A stretch of DNA of 64,000 nt from contig NC_064231.1 of the NCBI RefSeq assembly GCF_023101765.2, forward strand, positions 8,570,501 through 8,634,500, in the 5' to 3' direction. The DNA is from Spodoptera frugiperda. Lineage: Eukaryota > Arthropoda > Insecta > Lepidoptera > Noctuidae. The notes beneath the pieces were generated by a model that worked only from the letters and a program-made list of their open reading frames with translations, was not told the origin of the DNA and did not search any database. Shown here one piece after another: positions 27,060-39,990 of this stretch (within the stretch, counting starts at the first letter, position 1; every line of letters begins with the position of its first letter). The translations under genes were made by a program, and so were the position numbers.

Positions 27060-27250
27060 ACTAGTTTCTGGAATCGGCTTTGCCTGCGTATTCGTGTGAT
27101 AAAAATAATCCTATGACTGTTATACCAAACCGTAAAATATCCGTGTTTAAAATTGAATTCCGATCCCTTCAACCGGTTTGACGTGATTGAGTAACCAACA
27201 TACACACTAACACTCGCAAACTTTTGCATTTATAATATTAGTAAGATAGT
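27060..27250 (+). mobile_element. Lep1/Helitron-like non-autonomous fragment, copy 1
   Basis: The order is CTAGTTTCTGG, GGCTTTGCCTGCGTATTCGTG, GATAAAAATAATCCTATGA, GACGTGATTGAGTAACCAAC, then TTTTGCATTTATAATATTAG. The same order occurs at 34815-34990. This is a very common lepidopteran repeat, often assigned to non-autonomous Helitrons (Lep1). It is diverged and carries no coding capacity. The family assignment is from memory of the class. Confidence 0.6.
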
Positions 27251-28837
27251 AAGATTATTTTTAAGCATTAAACAATACTTTTTGTTGAATGGTGTAGTTC
27301 TATAGTACACCCATTTTTGACTCATATTAAACAGATTCATAAATATTTTAATACATTTTATTTCACGCTAAATATTTCAATGTCAAACAAATACGAGGAA
27401 CGATGAGAGGGGAAGTTGATAAAATCTAATATTTCTCAAATTGGATTTATTGGCAGAAGTTGTCGCTTTATCTGAAGCCTACTCGACTGATCGGACGCTC
27501 GATGCTCTTCAAATAATATAGTGCCCTCATTTAATTGGCTGGTCCGACGTCAAATTTATATTTAATAGCCAATTTAATATAGGAAATCTTGTATTTACTT
27601 TATTGCTTGCACGTATTAGTCGGTAATTTTCTTATTCAGCGTGTAATAAGGTGTTGTAATGAGATTTACACTACGTTTATATCACAATTTAAATGTTATA
27701 TGCATATGAAAAGGGTATAAAATATCATGTTCTATTCTGGCACACATATAATCACTCATATCTAATGGGTACCAAAAACCAAACATGTAATGACAAAACA
27801 GACATCGTCCCTTATAAAACAAATTCAAATCCAGGAAAAAATACAATCCTCACTACACGGAGTTTCATATTTATTGTTTGTACGAATTTTAACCAGTAGA
27901 CAAAGTTCAGTACAATATAAAACGAGTTGGTACTCCATCGTTACGTGCACACGAAACTGTACAATTTGCTAAACTTCGCCACCGGTAGTTACCGCTTGTT
28001 ACAGTTTGCTAACAATATGTATTTTTTTATTTCCAGGTAAGTTCCAGTAAGCTGAAAAACTACGTACGAGTAACTTCTGGTGAAAGAGTTAGCACAGGTA
28101 TTTGGCTTTCGACACCCAATCTAACTTTTTTACGAAATAAAACAACGAACGTTGAGCATTAAGGAATGTAAGTATTGTGGGTCTAGCATGAGTTTTGACG
28201 TTCCATTTCATCGTAAAAATGTACAATATATGAAAAATCTACTGATTCTAAAGTCTTAAGGTAAAACATCAGTAACTCATGCTTGGCCTTTGGTGTAGAT
28301 AATGTGCATATCTACTACATACGTATAGTTAAAACGCCAAAACATAAAGTTGCTCCTATCTGCCTTACTTTGTAATCATCATTAGCATACTTAATAGTTT
28401 AGTAATAAAAGCTTAACTAGATGTTCTGGCATCTATGCTATTGATAAAAGTTTTCAATTAAGATTCTTATTCTTTTTCTAATAAGAATTAATATAGAATA
28501 CAACATTACCAATAGGAGGTAGGACATCTGTCCGCTTACAATATTTAGTTAATACTACAAATACACATCGGTACGGTGATGATACCTAGAACATTACTCG
28601 TTCAATTACCCCTTACAACGCCCGGCGTATGCATTTCCATTAAACCTGTATTAGGTACATAATATATAGGTACTATATACACGATAATGGATTCCATATT
28701 CGTCTTATAAAGCTAATTGAATAGTGTACATAAACTACATTGATTTAGTATACGGATTACATAACAAGTTTACTTTTCATCAACGATTGATATTAATTTA
28801 TTAAGTGGTATTTCTTGATTGTATTTTTCTTGTTTGT

Positions 28838-28935
28838 GTCTTGACTGCCTCTTTGGTCTAGTGATTGTAATTGCACGATTTCTGGGCCGAGGATACAGTT
28901 CGTGATTGTATTTTCAGTTTTATCTTTGTATTTGT
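28838..28935 (+). mobile_element. Degenerate tRNA-head SINE fragment
   Basis: TGCCTCTTTGGTCTAGTGAT has the shape of a tRNA-derived A box (GGTCTAGTG), followed by TTGCACGATTTCTGGGCCGAGG and a decayed B box (CAGTTCGTGATT where GGTTCGATTCC is expected). No A-rich tail is clear. It is a remnant of a tRNA-derived SINE and not a functional tRNA gene: the arms do not pair and the B box is broken. Confidence 0.4.
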
Positions 28936-30837
28936 TTTTGTTACTATTTTAGTTGCAAATCTTGTATTGTCCAATTATTTTTTGGAGTTTATATATTTAA
29001 ACTAAATTAATCGCCTATAAATTACACCTATTAATTTATTTTCCTATGGCCACGAGTTCCCCTTCTACTTTAAAATGTCACATAGAAGCTGCACCTAAAA
29101 TTGAAACCTTTTGCAACCCGTATAATAGAAGCTATCGATGGTGTATGAAATCCCGATAAATTCGTTATCACTGAAAATCGGTTCGGAAGCTCTAAAGCCA
29201 TCGGGTTTTTGAATATTCCGCGGCGCTTCAAGAATCGATCAAAGCGCACAGGATGTGAACGTAACGTAACCTCTATCTATAGATAGTATGCTATAGGCAT
29301 AAGTAATCTACAAAATGCACTAGTAGGAACGGGGTGGTAGTTAGTTGCCTAATCGTGATTGAAACACGGGATAAAATATCACTCTCGAATTTTCTCACAT
29401 CAAATATTACCCAACTAAACATTACCAAATGACCAAAAAAATTTCCACTCAAATAGAACCACCACAAAATAATTAACAATTAAAGATTAGGTACTAAGAT
29501 ACTGAACACAAAATAAATAGCTGGTACGGACACTACAGAGTACTTAGACAGCTAATTTACTGTCCTCTAATAATAGCTACAAAGATCTCCTGGGGATTAG
29601 CCCGTAAATTGAATAATTTATTGCCGCACAAAAGTCGCTAGAGTAAACAAAACCGAATGTTCTCACCGCCTCGGGTATTCTACAAGTTTGCTCTTTAATA
29701 CAATGACAATCGTACCTTTGTTTGTCTGTTCGTTTCAAATACAGTTTGGTTACAATTTCTGTTAATGATTTAGTAAAAAGAAAAATTGATAGTGAACTTC
29801 GGCTCTATCTATCTATGGCTAGGAAAGTATATCATAATTTTTAAACATATTTTTGTTTAAGACAAATTATGAGTAAATCTACAAAACAAGGTGTGACCTC
29901 AGTTTTATTTGAAGACAGAAACCTATACAAAATATCGTTCCTTCATCCAACTTTTCACAATTCGATTTGTACTTTAATGTTTTATTCCATAAAATAAACA
30001 TAATACAAAACATTATTGAAGTAATCTGACCTGTTTTGTTAAAGTAAATGTACGTACAAACAAGTTTTATAGTAAAAAGTCTACATTATAAAAGAAAATT
30101 CTTCGGTAGCGTAATAATATTATTTTGTTGTTACTCTTATATTTTCTCTTTACCCTATTTAAACGAGTTTCTCACATTACTGATGTTATACATCATTCGT
30201 TGTACAAACACACAAAAAAGAATAATAAATGTGATGTTCAAATTTTGTATATACTCGTAAATGGTGGAAAAATTCCGAAAATTCAATTACGCTTGAAGTG
30301 TTATGAAAACAGAGTAGACTCGGTGGATAATTAACAAAATCTTTTGTTACGAAACTTATTACAGGGTCGCAATTGTATAGTAATAATCTCATATATAATC
30401 TGATTTTTATTTCAAAAGAAGTTGCTAATCAGAGGATATTATAGGTCTAAATAAAACATCTGTTACATCCAGAAGGGATGGGAAATAATTATGTCAGCGT
30501 AACAATCCAACCACTTGATGAATGAGACAAAACTCTTCCTATTTTTAAGATTACCTGCGATTTCTCATGTGTTTAACTCTAAAATGTAATGATATGATTC
30601 AATACAGGATTGTTAGTTTTCTGGAACTGGTTCGCATTCCAAATTTTCAATCAAATGAATGTTATAATATTATTTATTGTCTATATCTTAAGCCATGTAA
30701 GTATTCTTCAAACATCACAAATTTGACTTAATAAAATATGTCAAACTAGCTGGTTTGTACCACCTCAAATATTTTTTTACACCTTTTAAACTTTCCTTAG
30801 GCTTCCACAAATATTTCTAAATCACAATTTGCTTAAA
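28936..30837. other. AT-rich stretch without recognised genes
   Basis: About 1.9 kb. Small open frames at 29291-29479, 30048-30260 and 30186-30392 overlap one another and have no domains. 29200-29260 is slightly GC-richer (TCCGCGGCGCTTCAAG). Nothing else was recognised. Confidence 0.4.
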
Positions 30838-30905
30838 TGGTCCAGCCGTTCTCGACTTTTAGCAAGACTAACGAACAACAATTGATTTTTATATAAAGAG
30901 ATAGA
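30838..30905 (+). repeat. Short interspersed repeat tail (GTCCAGCCGTTCTCGAC)
   Basis: The phrase GGTCCAGCCGTTCTCGAC, AGCAAGACTAACGAACA and TTTTTATATAAAGAGATAGAT parallels the end of the block at 39475-39665 (CGTTCTCGAGTTATAGCG, TTTTTATATAATAGAT). Such ends are common in insect non-autonomous elements. Only this tail is recognisable. Confidence 0.4.
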
Positions 30906-31841
30906 TTAATTGTATATCAAAAACATTTGGAAACAATAGACCTGTAATAGGATTCCTATTACCAAAGCTTCCCACTAAACATTATAAAGTACTGAGTACT
31001 AAATCCTATTACCGGTGAACAATATCTTCACTTTATGATTCTTTGTTGTGATTTAATAACCAGAATGTCGACTCTGATTTTATTTTTGTAAAAACATAAG
31101 TTGTTAAAGTCCTTTGATACCTATCGAATCGAAATCGAAAAAATACACGTCAATTTTACGAATTTATCACACGTATGTTAAAATGAAACTAGATTTTTAA
31201 AACTAAATTGGAAACCAATACTTTTTTGTAATCTAAAACTGAACAAAATAGAAATAGAGTTTTTATTTTAAGCTTTGAATTTGTTACGGGATTACGAGCT
31301 ATATATAGATTGATTTAGGAAGCATATTTCTAAAACAACCTCTTGAACACCTATCGTCACTTTATATAGGGCAGGACTGATCCTTTTTGAAACAGACAAT
31401 GGTCCTTGAATGCTTTGTTACTGCGTGAACTTAAGTGGTGTACTTAGATGCCACCTACATACAAACGTATGTATATCTGCTTAGATACTGAACAGTTAAC
31501 ACTAACAGTCTTGTTTAAAAACATAATGTACCTTTACCTTTTAGCGAATGTTTTGTCTTCTTCATTAATTGGTAAGGAAAAGCCTAAACATTGTATAATG
31601 AATCTTACATAATTTAAAGTTAAGGTTACATTTTCAATATTGTATTTGTGCCTGTATTGTATTGCTATAAAAATAGCTTACGTTTTTAGCGCTAGGCAAT
31701 TATTATAAATCCTGTGTAAGATAAGAAACTTCGTGCCGAATTTGCGATTTGAATCCCGTGAGACTCTTGAAAGACAAAAGCCTCGTTTATGATGTACCTT
31801 CGCTCTAAATCTCGTGGTACATTTTTACTGAAGAACTTAGT

Positions 31842-31918
31842 GACTACGAAATCGTAGCAAAGTGATGCTACGCCGTAGTAACAACATGCTACGTTTATTG
31901 ACATAGGACTACGTAATA
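31842..31918. repeat. CTACG/CGTAG dyad cluster 2
   Basis: Six CTACG or CGTAG pentamers in 77 bases, several in inverted pairs (GACTACGAAATCGTAGC; ATGCTACGCCGTAGTAAC; CATGCTACG; GGACTACGTAAT). The inverted pairs could form small hairpins. Compare the clusters at 21597 and 49139. Confidence 0.55.
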
Positions 31919-33547
31919 CACACTTACTTTTATGCTTGAACTACATAATTATGTAATACTTGTTATCTTTTAACTACAATGTAGTTAACTGAATATTAAT
32001 TAAGAATTATTCGTGATCAACATCTGGACTAATCTAACAGGACTAAGATGGTTTTAAAACAGATGTTAGTCTTGGAACAAAAACTTTTCTTCAGTAAAGT
32101 AATTCAGTTGGTTCGTTCGTTAAAATCGCTTCGAACTTGTAAAGTACCCTTCAACAACATAGAAGTAGAATCGAACGCATTTGTTTTATTTTTAGCCGAA
32201 GCCTTAATTATGTGGCTATTGTTTCCAGTAGTTTTCCAACTGAAAGGTTAAATATAATTATTACAAAGATAATTGTTATTAATGATGAATATTTTGAGTT
32301 CAGTTTTGTACTCGATTTACTGAAAACAATGAGGTTAGTCTTCAATGCCGATTTCAGACCGCCTATAATTGCCTTAAATGTTTCGAGTAATCTTTTGTAC
32401 ATTTTTCGTATCCCAACTGAAATTGTACAATTCTTACTAAATCTCTAATTAAAGCAAATAACGCTGACCCACTTTGTAACAAAAATCTCAGAAAAAAGAA
32501 ATAATAAAACATGGTTTTAATAACGTCGCTTAAAAAGGAGGTTGTAATTGTAATTCTGCATAATGTTTGGGATTAAGGTATGAAATTGTCGTTTTGTTAT
32601 TTTTAATTTTCTACTTTTTTTGTAGGATAAATTATAAAGGTCTAAAGTATTTCATTATGGTTTAAAATAGGATATCTTTCTATATGAATATTTATTTTTC
32701 TTAATATAATGTAACCTATTTGTATTGATTTCAAAATGAAAAACAATATGCATCTTTTTAAATATTATTTCTTCATTATATTCGATGGTGTTGTAAAACA
32801 CAAGGTGAAACAAATTCCCAAATTATAATTGAAAAGTTGACCGTGTCTTTCAGTCTGTCAGTCAGACGTTGTTTACATAACCGACCTTTAGCCCTTTTGA
32901 CATACCTAAAAATATTATATTGGACCGTTGGTGTCCCACTTTTTTAACATTTTTACGTATTAATTACGTTGTTGTTCATTTTCATTTAGACGTAAACGAT
33001 ATTAATTACATCATAATACAATTATTTCGTTGTAAGGGAAAGGGTTTTAGAATGTAATTAAGCATCCATTATTATAATTTTCATACTAATCCATTATACG
33101 GATATATTTCATAAATTACATGGCTATATTTTTCTAGTAGTTTCAAAAGGTCTCAACAGACATTTTTGTCAGATCTGAGCCTGTAGCCAAATGCTATTTT
33201 TGTCTACTTGTAGAGTAGATAACTAAATTATATGGGATTGACGTAAATTTTCACACTTATCAGTGTCATCCCCTCTTTCAGTAGACAAGCGCTATAGTGG
33301 CATTAGGCTAGAGGCTCTGGTATCTGAACCCGGATAATTCTTCTGCAAAAACATACCCTGCCTAAGTGATTGGTTGCTTGTTTGACCGTTCCAATACCAG
33401 ATTGCAACCAATCTTCGTATCTAGCTGACTAGGATTTTAATCTAGGTCTAGTTCGTTCATTTTGTGTTTCAGTTTACAATGTATGTAAGACAATGTATAG
33501 ACAGAATAGACTAGGTAACAAAAAGACTTTATATCGCATTAAGGATA
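31919..33547. other. AT-rich stretch; overlapping frames at 32048-32448 not assigned
   Basis: Three open frames of 64-78 codons overlap at 32048-32448 (two plus, one minus). The region is unusually stop-poor for its base composition, but I find no domain and cannot choose a strand, so it is not called as a gene. A 10-bp inverted repeat, GATTGGTTGC and GCAACCAATC, lies at 33368-33377 and 33404-33413. Confidence 0.35.
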
Positions 33548-33700
33548 TTTTGGGGGGGAGATCATCCAATGACTTCTCCTCCCTTGATTGAGGCGAGAAG
33601 GAATGTCAGACTCTAGTGACTAAAAACCACCCCGTTCCTTCTCCTGCTTTGAGCCGGAACCCTACTAACCTGTTACGTAGTCCGCAGCTCCGGAACATTA
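33548..33700 (-). mobile_element. SINE family A, copy 2
   Basis: Same order as the copy at 431 (AGATCATCCAATGACTTCTC, GAGGCGAG, GAATGTCAGACTC, CTAAAAACCACCCCGTTCCT, GTAGTCCGCAGCTCCGG). There is no T run at the left end, so the A-rich tail has decayed or been lost. Confidence 0.8.
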
Positions 33701-34814
33701 AAGATATTTGCAGTGAAAATATGTTTGTTTCATTGGTTTACGGTTGGGATTTTTCAGTCGTATTTACTATCATATTATTACATTGTATTATAACATTGTA
33801 CCTATTCATTGTGGAAACACAGCTCTACAAGTCCTTTCCTAGAATCACTATAATTCTATGATAATTTATGTAATATGTAAATCTACTATCTAACTAGAAA
33901 TCTTACAACAGTTTAAGAGCTAATCTAAATTCATTAAACACACCACAAAGCACCATCTTACAACCGGTAACTCCGTAAAATAAACCAATTTTCTTCAAGA
34001 AACATGAAGATTGAAACACATTAATTCTTTAGAGAGATCTTTGTGGAGTCTTACAAAGGATTTTAAAGCTTAAAGACCTGTCTGTGATCTAGATAATGGT
34101 TGGTTCGTGCACTGTATCTACCATCAGATAGGACAGCTTGTGTCGGCCGTGGCGTTTGAGTTTACTTTTAAAAAACAAAAGGTTTCTTTTTAAAAATAGT
34201 GATTGATAGACTGAGGTATCTGATGGGAAAGGGGGTTCGTTGGCTTTGTGTTTTGAAATTATATTGTTTACCTGATTACATTTTTGGTGGGTCTTTTGCA
34301 GATATATATTTGTTTTTTATTAAAAGAATGTGATATTACGAGAATATCCTCCTATTATGAAGTAGGTTAAAATATCAAATGGTTTAGAATATTGAATAAC
34401 TAGTGTATTACATAATACTATGACAATAGTATTTTTTCTAAAATTATCACCAGTGAAATAAATAAATAGACACCATTAATGGTTTATTGAAACGTATACG
34501 ATGTGATGTGTCAACTATCTGAAAAAATACGAATATGTGATACGTAGGTACAATGTATTAACATAACCATTATAAACCTAAGTACAATTTACACTATGAC
34601 TCACTAAGGTAACTTAATTACCAACAGCTAAGTACATTGTAATTATACGTCATTCCATCACTGTCAAGTTCAAACTGGTAGCTATTTAATGTTATAATTA
34701 TATAATTTTAAGTTATAATGTATTACAGTAAGTTTCAAACATCATAATGATCAACACGGCCCAGTCTTTAGTCGATTCTTACAACACGAACGGGTGGTGA
34801 TTTATTTATTTAGC

Positions 34815-34990
34815 ACTAGCTTCTGCCAGCGGCTTCGCCCGCGTTCCCGTGAGATAAAAAGTATCCTATCACCCAAGTCAGCTCATACTCTGTATACCAA
34901 ATTTCATCAAAATTCATACAGTAGTTTTCGCGTGATTGACGGACAAACATACAAACAAACAAACTTTCACATTTACTATATTAATGTGTG
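34815..34990 (+). mobile_element. Lep1/Helitron-like non-autonomous fragment, copy 2
   Basis: The better preserved copy: GCTTCTGCCAGCGGCTTCGC, CGTTCCCGTGAGATAAAAAG, TATCCTAT, CCAAATTTCATCAAAATTC, GTGATTGACGGACAAACAT, then CTTTCACATTTACTATATTA. The 65-codon frame that crosses it is not a gene. A third, reversed copy lies at 62615-62745. Confidence 0.65.
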
Positions 34991-35437
34991 AATATATATT
35001 CCACTTTACTATTACTACACGGCTTATGTTCCAAATAACAGGTTAAAAAATATGCTTTTTCTTTCTTACCACCTACGCCTACGTGTTATTTGAAAGGTCT
35101 AAAAGGATCACAGAAGATCCCCACTTTATCTTCTCAAAATCACACTTCAATTTATCGAATGCTCTCGAAAATGGGCCTTTTTTAAATATGCTCAAGGGTT
35201 ATTTTCCTTTGAGATGGGGTTTTATTTTAACGTGTTTGGAGCTTGCGTCTCTCAAACTTGCTGACGTGTCTTATCCTGCAATAACATGAACGTATTATTA
35301 ATTATAAGGGACTCTGACCATTCAGTTCTACCAATAAATACATAGCTCTTTTCTTTACTTTTTATTTATACAAAACAAATCCATTTCAGGTATGTTTAAC
35401 TAGCTCCAATAACAACTCTATTTATTAATTATTATGT

Positions 35438-35580
35438 TACCGGCTTACTCACGTAACTGTTTGACGAGGAACTCGACTAGTTTCAAGCCATGCTAGAGCT
35501 CATATTCATGAGCAGCATTCCGCGACACACGACGCGGCGATTGTCGCGCTGCTACTCTTAGTAGCAAGCGGAATGTAATA
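35438..35580 (+). repeat. Interspersed repeat (TTACTCACGTAA / CTAGTTTC), copy 2, with hairpin end
   Basis: Begins CCGGCTTACTCACGTAACTG, continues CTCGACTAGTTTCAAGCC, and ends in a foldback: CATTCCGC at 35516-35523 pairs with GCGGAATG at 35568-35575. Inside it, GCTACT and AGTAGC form a small stem with a 3-base loop. It is a diverged relative of the block at 5636. The hairpin suggests a structured, possibly mobile, element of unknown type. Confidence 0.5.
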
Positions 35581-36198
35581 ATTAATTTAGTATGTCTCAC
35601 GAAAGTTATAATAAAACTCTATTTATGTTCGTTTTTTTAGGCTGTAAAACCTGCAAAGCCTGTTGGCATAGAACAGCAATCTAACGTGCTATGCACACCT
35701 GCAATTCTGTTTTTATTGCAACGTCCAGCCCCGGCCTTTAGCCTTAAATCTTCGCTAACGCAATTGGCTCGGCTGCCCGACTGAAGTTATCTACCTGGGT
35801 AATTGGTCTTCAGATAAATTGACCCTCTGGGAAAATTTATTTAATACTGTCACGTACTAATATTCGAATTTACTTATCGGAGTTAATATTTGAACAAATA
35901 TTTGAATAAATTTGTTTTAGATTATACTAGATACAGTTTATTTTAAACAACAATGTATACATAATAAGGAGATCTGTATCAAAATACGAAATAATTTTAA
36001 CTAAACATAGAATCATATAGCAAGAGCAACGTGCTGTGATTTTCCAAGAACTCATATATGCATTAAATATCTACATAATCTGTATGAAAACAAACAGAAT
36101 ATAACTCTGTTTATACATATAATATGTATGTGTCTACTTATAGCAGCTATTAAATGTTTCTTTGTTTAATTCTATAATAACGACGGATATTAATATTA

Positions 36199-36521
36199 GG
36201 CTGTTTTTCCACCAGAGACGTGCTAAATAGCTATGGGGCGAAGATGTAATAGCTTAGCTGTTAAAGTATGTGACCGTTTTCACTGATACTTAGTTATGTA
36301 GCTATGCAAGTAAGATGTGCAGCTCGAGTATGTGACATATCGCTAACAGGGAAGCCATAGCACACATCCATAGCACGCATCTTTCCATATAAAAACATAG
36401 CTTAGCTGAGTCCGTTTTTACCAGTGCTAAGATATGTGTACCAATGAATATTATTGGTGAAAAGCCAAACGCATCCACAGCCGTTGCTGTAGCATACCAG
36501 TTCTCTAGTGAAAAAGCAGCC
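36199..36521. mobile_element. MITE with inverted ends and TTA flanks, copy 1 (Harbinger-like)
   Basis: Terminal inverted repeats: GGCTGTTTTTCCACCAGAG at the left, and GGCTGCTTTTTCACTAGAG read inward from the right. TTA flanks both ends (36196-36198 and 36522-36524), consistent with a 3-bp target duplication. Three-base TWA duplications are typical of PIF/Harbinger elements, hence the tentative class. The inside holds repeated ATAGCACRCATC words and CCAAACGCATCCACAG. It has no coding capacity. The 84-codon minus frame across it is a shadow. Confidence 0.7.
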
Positions 36522-37323
36522 TTACACATGTAAACATATTTTACTAGCGAGATCAAGTAATTATATTTACAACAATATAACCATTATATCTCGATATTTT
36601 AATAAAACAATGCTAATACCGTCTTCCTTTACTTACGTATAATTAATAGTTTGCCAACAAATACAAAATGAAGCTATGTTTATTAATGAAAATGTAATTA
36701 AATATGTATGAAGAAGTTTGTCGAAAATTGTTGTAAGTACCTCACTTAATAACAACTAAATTAGTCAGCAAAATATGAAATTTTACGGTTAATCAAAGTG
36801 CGTCCTTAAAACAAAGTACAAAAAGCTCAAATTGTATAAAATGAGTATGTATATACAAGGTATAACTCTCTCAGTGATGGATATTGTAGCCGTGATGTTT
36901 TAAAAGACCCATAGAACGTTCCATTCAAATGACCTGTGACCAAGTTTGCAAAAGGCGCTTAAACAGATGAGGTCCAAAGCGTGTTAACCGCCACGGCCCA
37001 TTTAGCGTGAACAGTAGAAAAATTGCACCCTATTTACTGAACAGTTTAAAGCTGAAACTATAAGCTGTAACACGAGCGTAGTTTACATAACTACTTATAT
37101 ATTTGATTTAGTGTAAATTGCTTTGCTGTTATTTTAAATTGCTACATAAAAATGTTTTATACATTACCTTTTTTATGTTTCTACATTTGAGTTATGAGTC
37201 TAAAGAAAAATTCTACTTATACTCTCTCTCTCTACTTCTCTCTTATCTACTACTAAGAAAATGATATATTAATTGAAGGCAAGTGACACAGTCAAAACCT
37301 TTTACAAATTACATCCTTCATGA

Positions 37324-37331
37324 TGACGTCA
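37324..37331. promoter_or_regulatory. CRE with overlapping half-sites
   Basis: A full TGACGTCA inside GATGACGTCACGTCATCGTC. ATGACG and CGTCAT pair across TCA, giving three overlapping CGTCA/TGACG half-sites. It lies in AT-rich non-coding DNA 250 bases upstream of a SINE. Confidence 0.35.
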
Positions 37332-37619
37332 CGTCATCGTCATGATCTTAAGAACTATGTGCAATTCACGTCAGTAAGTAAAGTTAAATGCTTTTCACTT
37401 TATTTCAGTCTGACCTATCAACATAGGAACAGCCAGGTACGAGTACAAGCTCAATAAATCGTACAAACAACCTCGCGTGAGCTATAAATGCAGCGATAAG
37501 TAAAAATAGGAATAGTGCATACACCGACCTGAACTACCTTTAATGATACCTAGGTATATTTATATGGTACCTATATATGGTATAATAATAGTTTTACAAT
37601 CGTTGCCATAAGGCATGGT

Positions 37620-37773
37620 AGAACTGCGGACTGCCTAGCGGGTTACCGGAGCTCCGGCTCAAAAACAGGAGTAGGAATAAAGTGGTTTTTAGTCAGTAAG
37701 AGTCTGATACTCCCTCTTGCTGCGCCCAAGGCGAGAGAAGTGAATGGATGATTTTACCTCTACAAAAAAAAAA
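37620..37773 (+). mobile_element. SINE family A, copy 3
   Basis: Plus-strand copy from GAACTGCGGACTGCCTAGCG, through GTCAGTAAGAGTCTGATACT and AAGGCGAGAGAAGTGAATGG, to an A-rich tail ending at 37773. It is the most complete oriented copy and confirms the tail polarity inferred for the others. Confidence 0.85.
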
Positions 37774-39056
37774 TGGTAGAAATCCATTCTGCAGCTATAG
37801 TTTTTATAATCATACGCTGTAGCTTATTCTTGTTGAATAATTTTTAGTAATATTCATAAAAATGCTGCAAACTATATAACATAACGACTTTCATTCGTGA
37901 AGATAGAGGTTCAAGTATTATAACATACATATTCATGACAACATAAATGTTATTACTATATAACATCATGTCTTTTATTTCTCATAAACAAAGTCGTATG
38001 GGAAACTCAATTTTCTCAAATTATATAATTAGATCCATGTAGGGAGCAAACTCATTACCACACCGTACAAGCATATACCCAGCTCACTTCCATGCTTATG
38101 TCGTTACCAGGAATTTCAACTTTATAATAATTTGCAGGACTGCTATGTATCGTAATAGTAAAATGTATATTTATTTTTATTTATATCTAATATGGGAGCT
38201 AATTAATAATATTTCATAATACCTGCTGAATTTTTCTTTTAAACAAACCTTGTTCTGTTATTTACAAACACTATAAATATAAGTTTTTAAACTGACATTG
38301 GTCATTCTAACACTTCATGCATGAGTTGAGATAGCTTAAGACTTCACGCCTATTTATCCCCGAATGTGCACTTACGGCAACGTAATGCCGCTATACAATG
38401 TACAGGCCCACTTTCCACCATTTTGTGTTAAAGTCCAATGTACATGGTAAATATCCCGTCTTAAGTTCTAATGTTACTATCCGAAAAAAATAATTAACCG
38501 GGAAGATTCAGCCATTCTCAACTAAATGCATGAGTTCAACAATTAACTTAGTTGTATCTATATATCTGCTTAGTATGTTCCCTTAATACATTTAGAAGTA
38601 GAAGCTCCAACCCTTCCTAACCACCTCGTGGTCAGATCTTAGCTCATAAACAGGGGATCTAATACCCGTAATCCGTCATGGAATACCCGAGAGATTTTCG
38701 GTAGAGTATCCTTTGCGCATGGGTGAATAAATCTCTTCTTCAATTTGAATAAAACATCTCATTAGCCCATAGACCTATGAGATATACTACTCTTATACTA
38801 TATGGACCTATGGTATATATACTATACTAACTTTCAACCCATGGCTTTGCATATTTAGGATAAATAAAAACCTTCTTGAGACACTCTATCTAAAAAAACG
38901 CCTCAAATGTAATTGCATACTTTTAAAGATCTAAACACATATTGGTACAGACTGTGGAAAGTGGCTTTGTTTTATACTATATAGTGATTTACACAATTAG
39001 AAGTATATATTTTGTTATTTTAATTAAAACTTGGTATATATCCAATATAATTTCAC

Positions 39057-39183
39057 ATGCATATGACACCTAGACCCGAAACAACAATTTGTGTATAACA
39101 CAAAGAGTTGCTCCGTGCGGGAATCGAACCCGCGACACGTTGCACGGCAGCCAGTTGCCCAGTTGCGCCAATCGTGCAGTCAA
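39057..39183 (-). mobile_element. SINE family C (tRNA-derived), copy 1
   Basis: Reverse copy with a well-preserved B box (GGGAATCGAACCCGC on the plus strand) and the phrase CGGCAGCCAGTTGCCCAGTT. The head and first part of the body match the element at 55859. It is truncated in the body, with no clear A-rich tail at its left end. Not a functional tRNA: the anticodon and acceptor arms do not pair. Confidence 0.7.
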
Positions 39184-39474
39184 TTAATTATGTAATAATA
39201 ACATAATAAATATTCCAGTTACTTAGTTACTTAATCTACATGCGAATCGGAATATTCTGTTGGATTTGCATATGGTTGTCAATATTCCACGCTATAATTT
39301 GATGACCGAATTATACATGATGTGTATTGTAACACAATCATCTGTTTCTGCTTCCCTACGTTAATGGCATAATCCCCACGAGATCGAAGTTTGTTTACAT
39401 AATATTATAGAGAGATGAAGATATTACGAGTATTAGTATATTCAATTTTCATCAAACATCCTTAGGTATGTTTT

Positions 39475-39665
39475 AGAAATTATTAGCAAACCTGGCGGAC
39501 TCCGTTTCGCCTGTGTTTCCTGTTTTTCTGCGTTTCTCTTGCTATAAACCTCACGGAGCCCGAGACCTTTCCAACGAATGCAAAACCGTGGAAATCGGTT
39601 CATGCGTTCTCGAGTTATAGCGTCAGGAAGGAAAACCCGACTTATTTTTATATAATAGATAACCA
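39475..39665 (+). repeat. Dispersed repeat (CGTGGAAATCGGTTCATGCG)
   Basis: A compact GC-richer block with phrases I recognise as widespread in lepidopteran genomes: ACCTCACGGAGCCCGAGACC, CGTGGAAATCGGTTCATGCG, GAGTTATAGCGTCAGGAAGG, and an end in TTTTTATATAATAGAT. It resembles the 3' portion of a non-autonomous element. The 85-codon minus frame through it is a known-looking shadow and not a gene. Confidence 0.55.
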
Positions 39666-39990
39666 AAGATACGATGAACTCCAAAATGCTTTTTTCCATT
39701 CCAAAGATTAAATACAGAACTCAATACAGCACTTTATACTCAACGACAACGAGTTAAAGTTGAATTTCAAAGATATTTACATTTACTTACACATTGTGCA
39801 ACTCGTTATGATTGTTTAGGCAGAGGGTTGAGTAAGATCAACAATAGAAAATGGGTTATGTATCATTGAAATGGCACGTGTACCGTGAGGTCAGAGAAAT
39901 AACCCTTACATGAAAAGGGCTACACGATCGTATCATCTTAAGACATTAAGTTTTGACATGTGTTACTTGTAAGTTATATTTAATATATTT

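Noticed and set aside
39100..39183. Possible tRNA gene on the minus strand
   Set aside because: The GGAATCGAACC-type B box belongs to a reverse copy of the same SINE as at 55859.
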